Position numbers and translations under genes: made by a program. A stretch of 64,000 nucleotides of DNA from Polynucleobacter sp. 71A-WALBACH (GTDB taxonomy: Bacteria; Pseudomonadota; Gammaproteobacteria; Burkholderiales; Burkholderiaceae). Shown piece after piece: positions 8,588 to 16,716 of this stretch. The stretch lies in NCBI RefSeq assembly GCF_018882365.1, contig NZ_JACVOP010000001.1:972449-1036448 (forward strand). The letters are read 5' to 3'. Each line of letters opens with the position of its first letter. The stretch's first letter is position 1. The notes below the pieces were generated by a model that saw nothing but the letters and a program-made list of their open reading frames with translations, was not told the origin of the DNA and searched no databases.

Positions 8588-10936
8588 ATGAGTAAGCACA
8601 ATGAGAACAATCATCATGAGCATGGACACGATCACTCCCATCACGAACATTCTTCAGATGAAAATTCCTTGAAGGATCCTGTTTGTGGGATGACGGTCAC
8701 TTCTCAGTCTAAGCATAGTTACTCGCTTAAGAATATTGCGTATTACTTTTGCAGCAATGGTTGTAAAGAAAAATTTATTGGAGCGCCCAGCAGGTATCTA
8801 GATGGGGGGCTACAGGACTCAGAGTCTTCTGCTTCGGTGGCTGGCACAATTTATACCTGCCCCATGCATCCGCAAATTCGACAAGATCATCCTGGTAATT
8901 GCCCAATTTGTGGGATGAGTTTAGAGCCTCTGCTGCCTGAATTAGAGGAAGAAGAAAATCCAGAATTAGTTGATTTTCAAAGGCGATTTTGGTGGACACT
9001 GCCTTTGACGACAGTGGTGACTGTCCTTGCGATGTTTGGTCATAAATTAAATCTACTAGAGCCTCAAACCCAAACCTGGGTTGAATTGTTCCTATCCTTA
9101 CCAATTGTTTTATGGGCAGGATGGCCGTTTTTTCATCGTGGCTGGCAATCCATAGCCAATCGTAGTCCAAATATGTGGACTTTGATTGGACTGGGAACAG
9201 GTGCTGCATTTTTTTATAGCGTTGTTGCTACGGTAGCTCCACAAGTATTTCCTGCTTCCTTTATGTCTATGGGCAGGATTGGTGTGTATTTTGAGGCAGC
9301 CGCCGTCATTATTTCATTGACTCTGCTTGGTCAGGTGTTGGAACTAAAGGCACGCTCACAAACTTCTGCGGCAATTAAATCCTTGTTGGGCTTAGCGCCC
9401 AAAACAGCCAGAAGAATTAAGGCAGATGGATCCGAGGAAGACATCCCCTTATCAAATGTGCATATTGAAGACTTATTGAGGGTGCGCCCAGGTGAAAAAG
9501 TGCCTGTTGATGGCGTCATTGTTGAAGGCTCTAGTGCGCTTGATGAATCCATGCTTACCGGAGAGCCATTGCCAGTTACTAAGCGTATCGGTGATCGTGT
9601 GATTGGAGCAACGATGAATACCAATGGCGCATTGATTATTAAGGCCGAGCGTGTTGGTTCATCAACCATGCTGGCTCAAATTGTGCAAATGGTAGCTCAA
9701 GCCCAACGCTCCAGAGCGCCAATGCAGCGAATGGCAGATATTGTTGCGGGATATTTTGTAGTAACGGTTGTAGCTATATCTTTGCTGACTTTTTTCATTT
9801 GGGGGGTCTTTGGTCCCGAACCAAGTTGGGTTTTTGGCTTAATTAATGCGGTCTCTGTATTAATTATTGCGTGTCCTTGCGCCCTAGGTCTTGCTACACC
9901 AATGTCGATTATGGTGGCTACTGGTAAGGGGGCGACAAAAGGAATTTTGTTCCGTGATGCTGCGGCCATTGAAAATCTTCGTAAGGTGAACACCCTCATT
10001 ATTGATAAAACAGGCACCTTAACAGAGGGTAAGCCAATTTTTGATAGAGTCATTGCCGCCCCCAGCTTTGATGGCAATGAGGTCTTAAGGCTTGCGGCAA
10101 GCCTTGATCAGGGTAGTGAGCATCCTCTTGCCGATGCGATTGTTCGTGCTGCAAGAGATGGTAATTTGCCCCTGGAGAAACCTGAAAACTTTGAATCTAG
10201 TTCAGGAATTGGAGTTCAAGGTAGCGTTGGCTTGTTTCATTTGGCGTTGGGTAATACTGCATTGATGGATAAGCTGGGAGTTTCTGTTGATATTTTGAAA
10301 GCCCAAGCAGAGGAGCTCCGCTCTGAAGGCGCTAGCGTGATGCATTTAGCTATCAACGGAAAGCTTGCTGGACTTTTAGCTGTCTCTGATCCTATTAAGG
10401 CTACTACGCCAGAGGCTTTGCAAACCTTAAAAGAGGCGGGATTGCGAATTGTGATGGCAACTGGAGATGGATTAACAACTGCTAAATCTGTTGGCAAGCG
10501 CCTTGGGATTGAAGAGGTCTATGGAGAGGTTAAGCCAGCAGATAAGCTCGAATTGGTAACTCGACTACAAAATGAAGGTCGGATTGTTGCAATGGCAGGT
10601 GATGGCATCAATGATGCTCCGGCTTTAGCAAAAGCCAATGTTGGTATTGCTATGGGCACCGGTACTGACGTTGCTATGAATAGCGCCCAAATTACTTTAG
10701 TTAAAGGTGATCTCAGGGGTATTGCGATTGCTAAGTCGCTTTCAGACGATACGGTAGGCAATATGAAGCAAAACCTAGTGTTTGCGTTTCTTTATAACGC
10801 ACTGGGCATTCCTATTGCTGCTGGTCTCTTATATCCTTTCACTGGATGGTTACTCTCACCATTAATTGCTGCACTTGCCATGAGCTTGAGCTCAGCCTCG
10901 GTCATTACAAATGCGTTACGTTTAAGGAGAAATTAA
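8588..10936 (+). CDS. copA: copper-translocating P1B-type ATPase (CopA-like) with YHS domain
   Basis: 782 residues. N-terminus: a His-rich stretch ([12 protein letters not shown]), a YHS domain starting KDPVCGM, then a heavy-metal-binding segment YTCPMHPQI...NCPICGM. No HMA domain is present, unlike most CopA. The catalytic core follows with membrane helices, the TGE actuator motif, C429-P-C431 in the Cu(I)-transport helix, the phosphorylated D473 in DKTGTLT, an HP motif (SEHPL) and GDGINDAP. It pumps Cu(I) (or Ag(I)) from cytoplasm to periplasm using ATP. The separate CopZ-like protein at 6237 may replace the absent HMA domain. The distal gene DUF2789 follows with 2 bp spacing. Confidence 0.93.
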   Translation: MSKHNENNHHEHGHDHSHHEHSSDENSLKDPVCGMTVTSQSKHSYSLKNIAYYFCSNGCKEKFIGAPSRYLDGGLQDSESSASVAGTIYTCPMHPQIRQDHPGNCPICGMSLEPLLPELEEEENPELVDFQRRFWWTLPLTTVVTVLAMFGHKLNLLEPQTQTWVELFLSLPIVLWAGWPFFHRGWQSIANRSPNMWTLIGLGTGAAFFYSVVATVAPQVFPASFMSMGRIGVYFEAAAVIISLTLLGQVLELKARSQTSAAIKSLLGLAPKTARRIKADGSEEDIPLSNVHIEDLLRVRPGEKVPVDGVIVEGSSALDESMLTGEPLPVTKRIGDRVIGATMNTNGALIIKAERVGSSTMLAQIVQMVAQAQRSRAPMQRMADIVAGYFVVTVVAISLLTFFIWGVFGPEPSWVFGLINAVSVLIIACPCALGLATPMSIMVATGKGATKGILFRDAAAIENLRKVNTLIIDKTGTLTEGKPIFDRVIAAPSFDGNEVLRLAASLDQGSEHPLADAIVRAARDGNLPLEKPENFESSSGIGVQGSVGLFHLALGNTALMDKLGVSVDILKAQAEELRSEGASVMHLAINGKLAGLLAVSDPIKATTPEALQTLKEAGLRIVMATGDGLTTAKSVGKRLGIEEVYGEVKPADKLELVTRLQNEGRIVAMAGDGINDAPALAKANVGIAMGTGTDVAMNSAQITLVKGDLRGIAIAKSLSDDTVGNMKQNLVFAFLYNALGIPIAAGLLYPFTGWLLSPLIAALAMSLSSASVITNALRLRRN

Positions 10937-10938
10937 TC

Positions 10939-11169
10939 ATGGAAAAGTCATTTCATCCATTCTCTGAGTTATTCCTTCAATTAGGACTACCTTCTGATGG
11001 TAATAGTATTAAGGCATTCATTGATCGGCATGCTCCTTTAGATGAAGCGATTGAATTAGCGGATGCACCATTGTGGACACCATCTCAAGCAAGGCTTCTT
11101 CGTGATGAGTTGCTTTTAGATGCTGATTGGGCCGAGATTGTGGATCAGTTAAATAAAGCCTTACGTTAA
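10939..11169 (+). CDS. DUF2789 family small protein
   Basis: 76 residues from ATG 10939, chosen over an upstream in-frame ATG because AAGGAG sits 9 bases before it. The sequence has the DUF2789 pattern: FxQLGLPSD near the start, FIDRHAPL, then ADAPLWTPSQARLLRDEL and DADWAEIVDQLN. No signal or membrane segment. DUF2789 proteins have no known function and are common single genes in proteobacteria. It is the last gene before the island and sits 2 bp from copA. Confidence 0.85.
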   Translation: MEKSFHPFSELFLQLGLPSDGNSIKAFIDRHAPLDEAIELADAPLWTPSQARLLRDELLLDADWAEIVDQLNKALR

Positions 11170-11269
11170 GCAGGTCGCTCAGTTTTGGGTGAGAGTTAGC
11201 GTACTCAGATTATTGAATTGATGGTCTGCTTTGGGTCGGAGTCTGCCTACCAGATATCCACACATGAAA

Positions 11270-11286
11270 TGTCGGTTTACTCGACA
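11270..11286. promoter_or_regulatory. island operator-like palindrome, copy 1
   Basis: TGTCGGTTTACTCGACA: 5-bp perfect arms in a 17-bp site, same length and layout as copies at 11331, 15236, 16667, 21334 and 22618. It lies 67 bp upstream of the integrase start. Confidence 0.55.
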
Positions 11287-11330
11287 AATTTTCCGATCGA
11301 CCTTCCTGAAATCTGAAGTTAAGCTACAAG

Positions 11331-11347
11331 TGTCTCGAAACACGACA
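11331..11347. promoter_or_regulatory. island operator-like palindrome, copy 2, at the integrase start
   Basis: TGTCTCGAAACACGACA, embedded in a longer inverted repeat AAGTGTC (11328-11334) / GACACTT (11344-11350). It ends only 5 bp before the integrase GTG codon and would block its transcription or translation if bound by a regulator. Confidence 0.55.
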
Positions 11348-11352
11348 CTTGA

Positions 11353-12567
11353 GTGCAAAATCTAAACCAGCTTTTCTTCAAATCTAGTGCATCCCAGTCT
11401 GCTGATGTAATTCACCTCCACCGAGGTTTAGTAAGTCTCTTTAAGCGATCAGGCAGCAATCAATGGCAATGCCGCTTTAGGTTGCCCAATTGTCAGTGGC
11501 ACTCCATGAGCACTGGCCAGGCGGATCTTGAGGAGGCCAAGCATACCTCTATAGCACTCTATGAGCAGACCATGGCTAAGATAAGCCAGGAATTAAGCCT
11601 CAAATCCAAGTCATTTAAGCAGTTGGCAGAAGAAGACCTCGTGATGATGGATATTGCCAATAAAGAAGGTAATGGCAAAGCCATCTTTAAGGATTACAAG
11701 TTTGTCCTCAATAAATACCTCATCCCGTTTTTTGGAAAATTTCAGCTAAAGGAAATTACTCTCGAGCTGGTTAAGGATTTTGAATCTTGGCGCTTATCCC
11801 AGATGGGTAGAGATCCCCAAGCGAGTACCAAACGCACCCATGCTACGACCTATAACCGGATAGTCACTTTAGCTAGAGAGCAAAACCTGATTGCCGATAC
11901 TTATCGGGTGCCATTACTAGATCCCCATGGCTCCCCCAGTCAAGCAAGACCCGCATTTAGTAAGGAAGAGACCGCTCAATTATTGGCCTATATGCCTAGC
12001 TGGGAAAAGGTCGGCAGATCATCCCGCACCAAGGAGATGAGATGGCTATGTCGTTCCTATGTAGAGTTCTTGCTTTACACAGGTGCTAGGCCCGGAACCG
12101 AGCTAAAGCCCATGCGCTGGAAGCATCTGCAATGGCATTGGATTGGCGATCAACGCTATCTCAAGGTTTGGCTTTCCGGTAAGACAGGACCAAGGTATTT
12201 AATTGCTAAACATTTGGTAGTGGATTGCTTGGAAAGATTAATTGCTTGGCACCAATTGCCATATAAAGATCTCGATGCCGTTATAGAGGCTAGGTTGGAT
12301 CGTCTGATATTTACTTTCCCAAGAGGGGTTCAGCCTTATAACTTTAATCCTCAGTTTGAGAACTTATTAAAGGAATGCAATTTGCTGAAAGATGTAGCAG
12401 GGCGGAATCGCAGTCTTTATAGTCTGCGCCATACATACGCCACATTTGCACTGGCTGAAGGTATAGATATCCACACCCTAGCTAGGCAAATGGGTACTTC
12501 GACATTAATGATTGAGCGTCATTACTCAAAACTCACCCCAATGATGGCAGCTGCGAAGTTAGCTTAG
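11353..12567 (+). CDS. tyrosine recombinase/integrase
   Basis: 404 residues. GTG 11353 is the first possible start after an in-frame TGA at 11350 and is needed to include the N-terminal domain (LFKRSGSNQWQCRFRLPN). A core-binding domain lies at about 85-185 and a catalytic domain at about 200-400. Visible catalytic residues: R246 in TGARPGTE, K277 in SGKTGP, R359 in YSLRHTYA and nucleophile Y391 in IERHYSKL. The usual His of HxxR is Tyr here and the second His is Thr (MGTST), a variant common in some phage and island integrases. It most likely catalyses excision and insertion of the island. It is flanked upstream by two 17-bp palindromes, suggesting repression. Convergent with the next gene. 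Confidence 0.9.
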   Translation: MQNLNQLFFKSSASQSADVIHLHRGLVSLFKRSGSNQWQCRFRLPNCQWHSMSTGQADLEEAKHTSIALYEQTMAKISQELSLKSKSFKQLAEEDLVMMDIANKEGNGKAIFKDYKFVLNKYLIPFFGKFQLKEITLELVKDFESWRLSQMGRDPQASTKRTHATTYNRIVTLAREQNLIADTYRVPLLDPHGSPSQARPAFSKEETAQLLAYMPSWEKVGRSSRTKEMRWLCRSYVEFLLYTGARPGTELKPMRWKHLQWHWIGDQRYLKVWLSGKTGPRYLIAKHLVVDCLERLIAWHQLPYKDLDAVIEARLDRLIFTFPRGVQPYNFNPQFENLLKECNLLKDVAGRNRSLYSLRHTYATFALAEGIDIHTLARQMGTSTLMIERHYSKLTPMMAAAKLA

Positions 12568-12593
12568 TATTTTTGGTAACCAATAAATTACAG

Positions 12594-13154
12594 CTAAAGA
12601 TCAATTCGTTTTGAAACATTAACGCTGAGTAGTTGCGTAAGAAGTAACCGTAATTCACTCTCCAAGACAGTTTTTATTTCGCCGCTAGCCATCGCTTGCA
12701 TAGTGGTAATAATAGTGTCGTGAGGATGGGGGTCACGTCTGGCTAAATGGTAAAACCCTTTATAGGCATTGAAATATGCATGGGAAGCATCGTACAAAAA
12801 ACTATCCATACAGCCTAATTCGTCCAGGGCATCATTGGCTATAAAAATGCGTTCATAAGAATCATGATCATCTATCCAAAAAAGACTAAGATTTTTATCG
12901 CCAAAATATGCCATAAGAAAATCAAATACCTTTGGGAAGCTTAGAACAACGACATCTTTTGGCTTTTTGAATTCATTGTTTAAATACGAGTTTGCAGCTA
13001 ACACTAGGTGAACCTGACTCTCAATTGACTTGATAGGTCTTGATATTCCAGCTACATAAGCTGCTCTACTTGAATTCGATAAACCTTTAAAGTGTTCTGC
13101 ATCTGGTAGGTTTTCTTGATGATCAAAAACAAAAAAAGCTCTTGGGTATCGCAT
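12594..13154 (-). CDS. orphan protein of the AAA+ gene set
   Basis: 186 residues from ATG 13154, chosen because AAAGGA lies 7 bases upstream and the start then follows the preceding stop by 10 bp; an in-frame start at 13247 would overlap that gene by 83 bp. I recognise no family. The sequence starts MRYPRAFFVFDHQENLPD, holds mixed alpha/beta-like segments (VVVLSFPKVFDFLMAYF, LFWIDDHDSYERIFIAND) and ends in a helical part. No signal, membrane span or Cys cluster is seen. It is the last gene of a three-gene minus-strand unit with the clamp-loader-like ATPase at 13604. Confidence 0.65.
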   Translation of the reverse strand: MRYPRAFFVFDHQENLPDAEHFKGLSNSSRAAYVAGISRPIKSIESQVHLVLAANSYLNNEFKKPKDVVVLSFPKVFDFLMAYFGDKNLSLFWIDDHDSYERIFIANDALDELGCMDSFLYDASHAYFNAYKGFYHLARRDPHPHDTIITTMQAMASGEIKTVLESELRLLLTQLLSVNVSKRIDL

Positions 13155-13164
13155 TGTCAATCCT

Positions 13165-13611
13165 TTATCTTTTACGAATGCGGCTAATAATTTGTAAAAA
13201 CTCCACCAACTCCCCATAAGAGAAGTGGCCGCCTTGGATTTCTTCAAGCATGAGTTTTGCCATCATGAGTAGCTCAATAGAGTTGGTGGGTCTTTGCAAG
13301 GGCTCAAGCGTAAAAGTATTTGGAATAATTAAATTCCAACAGATGCGATTAAGGTCCTGGTATTTAGATCCAGCGATTTGCAAGATGTTTGGCGCCAGCT
13401 TTAAGGTAGTAAAAACATAGAAAGTCTCGCTATCATCAATTTGCTGTTGCCATTCCTCTTCAAATTGCACCTTATTTACGATCTTTCTGGTGGAGACGGC
13501 ATGGTTTTTAGCAAGCACAAAGGCGCTAATGCCTTCGTCCCCGCTTACCAATTCAGCAAGCGCCTGCACAGTGATTTCCATCAGCAGTTCAACAGATTTG
13601 CGCTTATTCAT
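13165..13611 (-). CDS. orphan protein between the AAA+ ATPase and the unit's last gene
   Basis: 148 residues from ATG 13611, which overlaps the stop of the ATPase gene by 8 bp; GTG 13629 is the alternative start. Family not recognised. It is predicted largely helical with Leu-rich ends (VELLMEITVQALAELV near the start; IELLMMAKLMLEEIQ near the end), so it may be a protein-binding helical bundle. The overlap with the ATPase gene indicates coupled translation and possibly a shared complex. Confidence 0.65.
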   Translation of the reverse strand: MNKRKSVELLMEITVQALAELVSGDEGISAFVLAKNHAVSTRKIVNKVQFEEEWQQQIDDSETFYVFTTLKLAPNILQIAGSKYQDLNRICWNLIIPNTFTLEPLQRPTNSIELLMMAKLMLEEIQGGHFSYGELVEFLQIISRIRKR

Positions 13612-14308
13612 CTTCAAACTGCCGCTCACGAATAGATTGAGTTATTTCGATATCAGTGAGAATCGTCCTGGCTGATCCGTTTCCAGCATTGACAACACCT
13701 GCAATGGCTTGATCTGGTGGTGGCGTTTTGCCAGAGGCTGAGTAGATTGATTTGATCTTGCTGACCCAGGCAGAGGTTGGAGCAGAATTCATATCCAATA
13801 CGATCGATCGGTTAATAACCCCGGGATCTACCTTATTAAGATGATTTGTTGTAAGGACAAAAACTACATGGGTGTAGTTCATGATGGCCTTGAGCGATGC
13901 ATGGGCTGCTGCGGTGAGGTTATCTACTTCATCCAAAATCACATAATGTAAGCAACTGGGGTTAAAGCTCATGGTCATGACATGACTTTGAATCTGTCCG
14001 ATTAAAGTAGCGCCGTTTTGCCCTTGAGCGCAAGAGTAAAAATCAATATTGGGCTGCGTGGAGTCAATAATTGAGCCCACAGGAATTGATTGCAATACAG
14101 GGGTAGTTTTAACTGTCTCTAGCCAGCCAGGCAATAGTTTGGCCATGGTAGTTTTGCCAGAGCCATATACGCCATACAGCAGTAGTGCCGATACTCCGTT
14201 GCCGGGAAACTTCACTGTGCCATCCAAAACGGCTTCTAGCTTAGCCCTTGTGTGGGGCATTAATACAAAGTCATCAGGTGATGACGGGGTTGAGATATTG
14301 AGTGCCAT
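13604..14308 (-). CDS. AAA+ ATPase resembling clamp-loader (RFC small/DnaX) subunits
   Basis: 234 residues with a strong AGGAGG site 6 bases upstream. The AAA+ core is complete: Walker A GVYGSGKTT (46-54), Walker B VILDEVDN (123-130), sensor 1 TTNH (153-156), a possible Arg finger INRS (166-169) and sensor 2 GSAR (211-214). The DEVD-N form and the GVYGSGKTT layout are closest, as far as I can judge, to replication factor C and phage clamp-loader large subunits rather than to transcription or protease AAA+ families. The C-terminal collar domain of clamp loaders is missing or very short, so the protein is minimal. It may load a clamp or remodel a nucleoprotein complex with the two overlapping downstream genes. 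Confidence 0.75.
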   Translation of the reverse strand: MALNISTPSSPDDFVLMPHTRAKLEAVLDGTVKFPGNGVSALLLYGVYGSGKTTMAKLLPGWLETVKTTPVLQSIPVGSIIDSTQPNIDFYSCAQGQNGATLIGQIQSHVMTMSFNPSCLHYVILDEVDNLTAAAHASLKAIMNYTHVVFVLTTNHLNKVDPGVINRSIVLDMNSAPTSAWVSKIKSIYSASGKTPPPDQAIAGVVNAGNGSARTILTDIEITQSIRERQFEDE

Positions 14309-14331
14309 AGTTCCTCCTAGTTAGTTATGGC

Positions 14332-14349
14332 TTCACTCATTTCTTATCC
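14332..14349 (-). repeat. 18-bp inverted repeat, left copy
   Basis: Exact reverse complement of 15255-15272 (GGATAAGAAATGAGTGAA). This copy lies in the promoter region of the AAA+ gene, just after the end of the 265-residue orphan gene it helps flank. Confidence 0.7.
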
Positions 14350-14381
14350 GTATTGGCTTACCGCTTTGTAAAACAACGCAG

Positions 14382-15179
14382 TTATGCGCCTACCGCTTGT
14401 TTTATTGCACTATCGCGAGATTGATCATCATTGGCTGCTTTAGTGGCTGGAGCTTTCTCTTGTTGCTCCTTGGCTACCGAGTGTGCCAAACTAGCCAGTA
14501 CAGCGGTAATTGCTGTACCGTTTTGTACTAGTCTGCGAATAGCAAAACTACCATCAGCTTCTCTGGTCGAAAGCAGAATCAATGACCCGTTGTACTCGGA
14601 TGCTTGAAACTGACCTGCCAATGTATCGCTATGAAAAGAGGCTAAGATTCGACCTTCCATTGCAACGCGGCCAACTGCCGCCTTATCCTTGGCCGTTTTA
14701 TGGTTGGGTGATCGCTCGCGTCGAACTTCTTCTACCCCACCTTTATCCCTGAAAAACTGTGGGATTTCCATGCTAGGTGTCTTTGACTCTGCTGCCGCTC
14801 GTAGCGCAAGGGCGTAAGAACTAACGCGACGGCGATCTTCTTTTCCAAAGACACATTGCACTACCTTTGTCATCAGGTGTGTGTTGTCTTTAAAGTCCCA
14901 ACCTTGCTGCTTACAAAACTCTAAAAACCCTTTTTTTACAGCCATAGCTTCCGACTTAATGCTATTCATGCTTTGAAACAAGATGTAACAACTTTGCAAG
15001 ATGCCATAAAGGCGCTCATTGCTTCGAGTGAGATCTTGTGTTTGCCAAGCCTTTCGCTCAGCAATCAAGTTGTTTACTACGGCCCCTACAGATAATTGCG
15101 AATCTTGACTGATTTTTTCAACCAGATTCGTAACAACCTGCCCATCTACTTTCTCAGTTACTTCAGCTATTTGGTCCAT
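14382..15179 (-). CDS. orphan island protein, 265 residues
   Basis: Starts at ATG 15179 behind AAGGAGG, the strongest ribosome site of the region, so it is probably well expressed. No known domain is recognised. The N-terminal 100 residues look helical (VTNLVEKISQDSQLSVGAVVNN), the middle has a basic stretch (RRRVSSYALALRAAAESK, then EVRRERSPNHKTAKDKAA) and residues 165-235 look like a beta-rich domain (EGRILASFHSDTLAGQF), followed by a low-complexity Ala/Lys tail. A nucleic-acid role is possible from the basic middle but is only a guess. It is flanked by an 18-bp inverted repeat and preceded by the perfect 17-bp palindrome at 15236. Confidence 0.7.
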   Translation of the reverse strand: MDQIAEVTEKVDGQVVTNLVEKISQDSQLSVGAVVNNLIAERKAWQTQDLTRSNERLYGILQSCYILFQSMNSIKSEAMAVKKGFLEFCKQQGWDFKDNTHLMTKVVQCVFGKEDRRRVSSYALALRAAAESKTPSMEIPQFFRDKGGVEEVRRERSPNHKTAKDKAAVGRVAMEGRILASFHSDTLAGQFQASEYNGSLILLSTREADGSFAIRRLVQNGTAITAVLASLAHSVAKEQQEKAPATKAANDDQSRDSAIKQAVGA

Positions 15180-15235
15180 AAGACCTCCTTAATAAAAATC
15201 TAACATTTACCTTTACCAATGTGGCAAAGGGCGAA

Positions 15236-15252
15236 TGTCGGGAAACCCGACA
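15236..15252. promoter_or_regulatory. island operator-like palindrome, copy 3 (perfect)
   Basis: TGTCGGGAAACCCGACA, 7-bp perfect arms around AAA. It lies 57 bp upstream of the start of the 265-residue orphan gene (minus strand) and is the best-matching member of the 17-bp family. Confidence 0.65.
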
Positions 15253-15254
15253 GT

Positions 15255-15272
15255 GGATAAGAAATGAGTGAA
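15255..15272 (+). repeat. 18-bp inverted repeat, right copy
   Basis: GGATAAGAAATGAGTGAA, the reverse complement of 14332-14349; directly abuts the 17-bp palindrome. Together the two copies bracket the whole 265-residue orphan gene. Confidence 0.7.
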
Positions 15273-15355
15273 TTGTTAAAGAGCGGTAATGCCAATGGAG
15301 AGAAATGTAAGTCGAAAATAAGCGTTTTTTTGTCGATGAAAAAAACTAAAATCTC

Positions 15356-15385
15356 TTGACGCAAAATAGGGATTTTTCTTATACA
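15356..15385 (+). promoter_or_regulatory. sigma70-like promoter for the IS630-type gene
   Basis: TTGACG at 15356-15361, an 18-bp spacer, TATACA at 15380-15385. The start codon at 15441 lies about 50 bp downstream of the predicted start point, so this can drive the plus-strand gene. Confidence 0.5.
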
Positions 15386-15440
15386 TGTTTAATATGGGTA
15401 GAATGATTTATTGTTATAAAAATAGTTGACAAAAAATGAG

Positions 15441-16010
15441 ATGTTTTTTGGAAAATCTAGTACAACCCAAAAGAAAATGAAACGAAAACTCAAACTTCTT
15501 GAGCATCGCCGCTTAGAGGGTGCTCGCCTTTTAATGAAGGGGGTAGCTAAAGCAGAAGTTGCCCGGCAATTAGGGGTGAGCCGTCAAAGTGTGCAGAACT
15601 GGGCTATTCGATTAACAGTTAAAAGAAAAACCGATATGGGCGGCACTATAACCGCTAGCTTTCAGCAAGAAGAAAAAGAGTTCTTAAGTAATAAGAAGAT
15701 CTATAAAACGAGCTATAACGATTTGCGCTGTCAGCAGTTAGGTAGACCTAAGAAGCTGACAAATAATGAAGTGCAAAAATTAAAACGGGCTTTAAAGGCT
15801 GGCGCTAAAGCGGCGGGGCATTTAACGGATAAATGGACGCTCTCAAAAATTCAGACATTAATTGAGAAAGAGTATTTGGCAGGTGAAACTGTTAGCCGTA
15901 CCTATGTATTGCAACTATTGCGTGATCTAGGTTTTAGCTGCGAGAAGCCTGAACTCGATGATGAGCTCCCATTGCGTAAATGGGAGCGCTTGGGTTGGAT
16001 AGAGAGTTAA
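15441..16010 (+). CDS. IS630-type transposase DNA-binding half, without DDE domain
   Basis: 189 residues from ATG 15441; TTG 15426 and ATG 15477 are alternatives and none has a clear ribosome site. Residues about 28-55 form a helix-turn-helix (AEVARQLGVSRQSVQNWAIRL). Residues about 105-170 match the winged-helix part of IS630 transposases, including AAGHLTDKWTLSKIQTLIE and the final LLRDLGFSCEKP. In a transposase the DDE catalytic domain would follow; here the protein stops after RKWERLGWIES. No matching DDE fragment follows, since the next gene converges 6 bp away. It may be a truncated transposase or one recruited as a DNA-binding regulator. Confidence 0.75.
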   Translation: MFFGKSSTTQKKMKRKLKLLEHRRLEGARLLMKGVAKAEVARQLGVSRQSVQNWAIRLTVKRKTDMGGTITASFQQEEKEFLSNKKIYKTSYNDLRCQQLGRPKKLTNNEVQKLKRALKAGAKAAGHLTDKWTLSKIQTLIEKEYLAGETVSRTYVLQLLRDLGFSCEKPELDDELPLRKWERLGWIES

Positions 16011-16016
16011 CTGAAT

Positions 16017-16583
16017 TTATATAAGTTCTACGGCCTGTCTCTTTTGCTCATCATTAACATCGATGTACCGCTGAGTTACAGCAATTGATCTATGACCTGC
16101 TAAAGAGGCTAAGATTCGTACACCAATGCCTTTATTAGCCAAAGTTGTTATGAAAAACTTTCTTCCTGAGTGGCTGCTCCCGCCACTAATGCCCACATTC
16201 TTATAAAGCTGATGAAACCAAACGCATAAGCCATTGGGACTAAAGCGTAAGCGGTGATCAGTATGAAAGAAGGGGATATCAGCACCTTTAGCATGTCTTG
16301 TTGTTAAGTAGTTGGCCAACTCTGTTTGTAGTCGCTGAGATACAAATACGGTTCTAGGGTGCTTACCTTTGGTTTGCGCTGCCGATAAGCGGATTTCATT
16401 CTTAATGGAGCCATCTGGATTTACTACATCACCCATAGTGAGTGATGCGATTTCGGCAACCCTTAGGCCACCTAAGAAACTGGTAAGAATGATTGCTCTA
16501 TCGCGTAGAGCATACTTTTTGGTACTAACGTAGTCTAGAACTTGATCAAGTTCTGCTTGAGATAAGGTTTTTGCTTGTGCCAT
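16017..16583 (-). CDS. catalytic-domain-only tyrosine recombinase (FimB-sized)
   Basis: 188 residues, the size of FimB/FimE-type invertases, without an N-terminal core-binding domain. The full catalytic set is visible: R41 in GGLRVAEI, K72 or K74 in TKGK, H138xxR141 in SSHSGRKF, H164 in AGHRS and Y173 in QRYID. It should cut and join DNA at short sites. The substrate could be the island, a plasmid-dimer type site or an invertible segment such as the 18-bp repeats flanking the orphan gene at 14382. AGGA precedes the start. A 17-bp palindrome (16667) and a 32-bp palindrome (16717) lie upstream. Confidence 0.85.
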   Translation of the reverse strand: MAQAKTLSQAELDQVLDYVSTKKYALRDRAIILTSFLGGLRVAEIASLTMGDVVNPDGSIKNEIRLSAAQTKGKHPRTVFVSQRLQTELANYLTTRHAKGADIPFFHTDHRLRFSPNGLCVWFHQLYKNVGISGGSSHSGRKFFITTLANKGIGVRILASLAGHRSIAVTQRYIDVNDEQKRQAVELI

Positions 16584-16666
16584 TTGGTTTTCCTGTCATA
16601 AATAAAATGTGCGTTTTAAGTATGTTTCCTTAACGGGAAAAGGTCGACCTCAGTTTGTTTGCTAAG

Positions 16667-16683
16667 TGTCGTGTAACAGGACA
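16667..16683. promoter_or_regulatory. island operator-like palindrome, copy 4 (degenerate)
   Basis: TGTCGTGTAACAGGACA; 4-bp TGTC/GACA arms plus partial matches in a 17-bp frame. It lies 84 bp upstream of the small recombinase start (minus strand). Confidence 0.4.
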
Positions 16684-16716
16684 AAAAGTCCTTCCAAGAA
16701 TCAATGACTTACAAAT

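Noticed and set aside
11231..11250. Possible attachment site copy of the tRNA-Lys 3' end (TGGGTCGG) upstream of the integrase
   Set aside because: Only 8 bases match the tRNA end and the following bases diverge; too short to call an att site.
12568..12593. TTGGTAACCAA palindrome between convergent genes as a terminator
   Set aside because: Arms of 5 bp and no T-run on either side.
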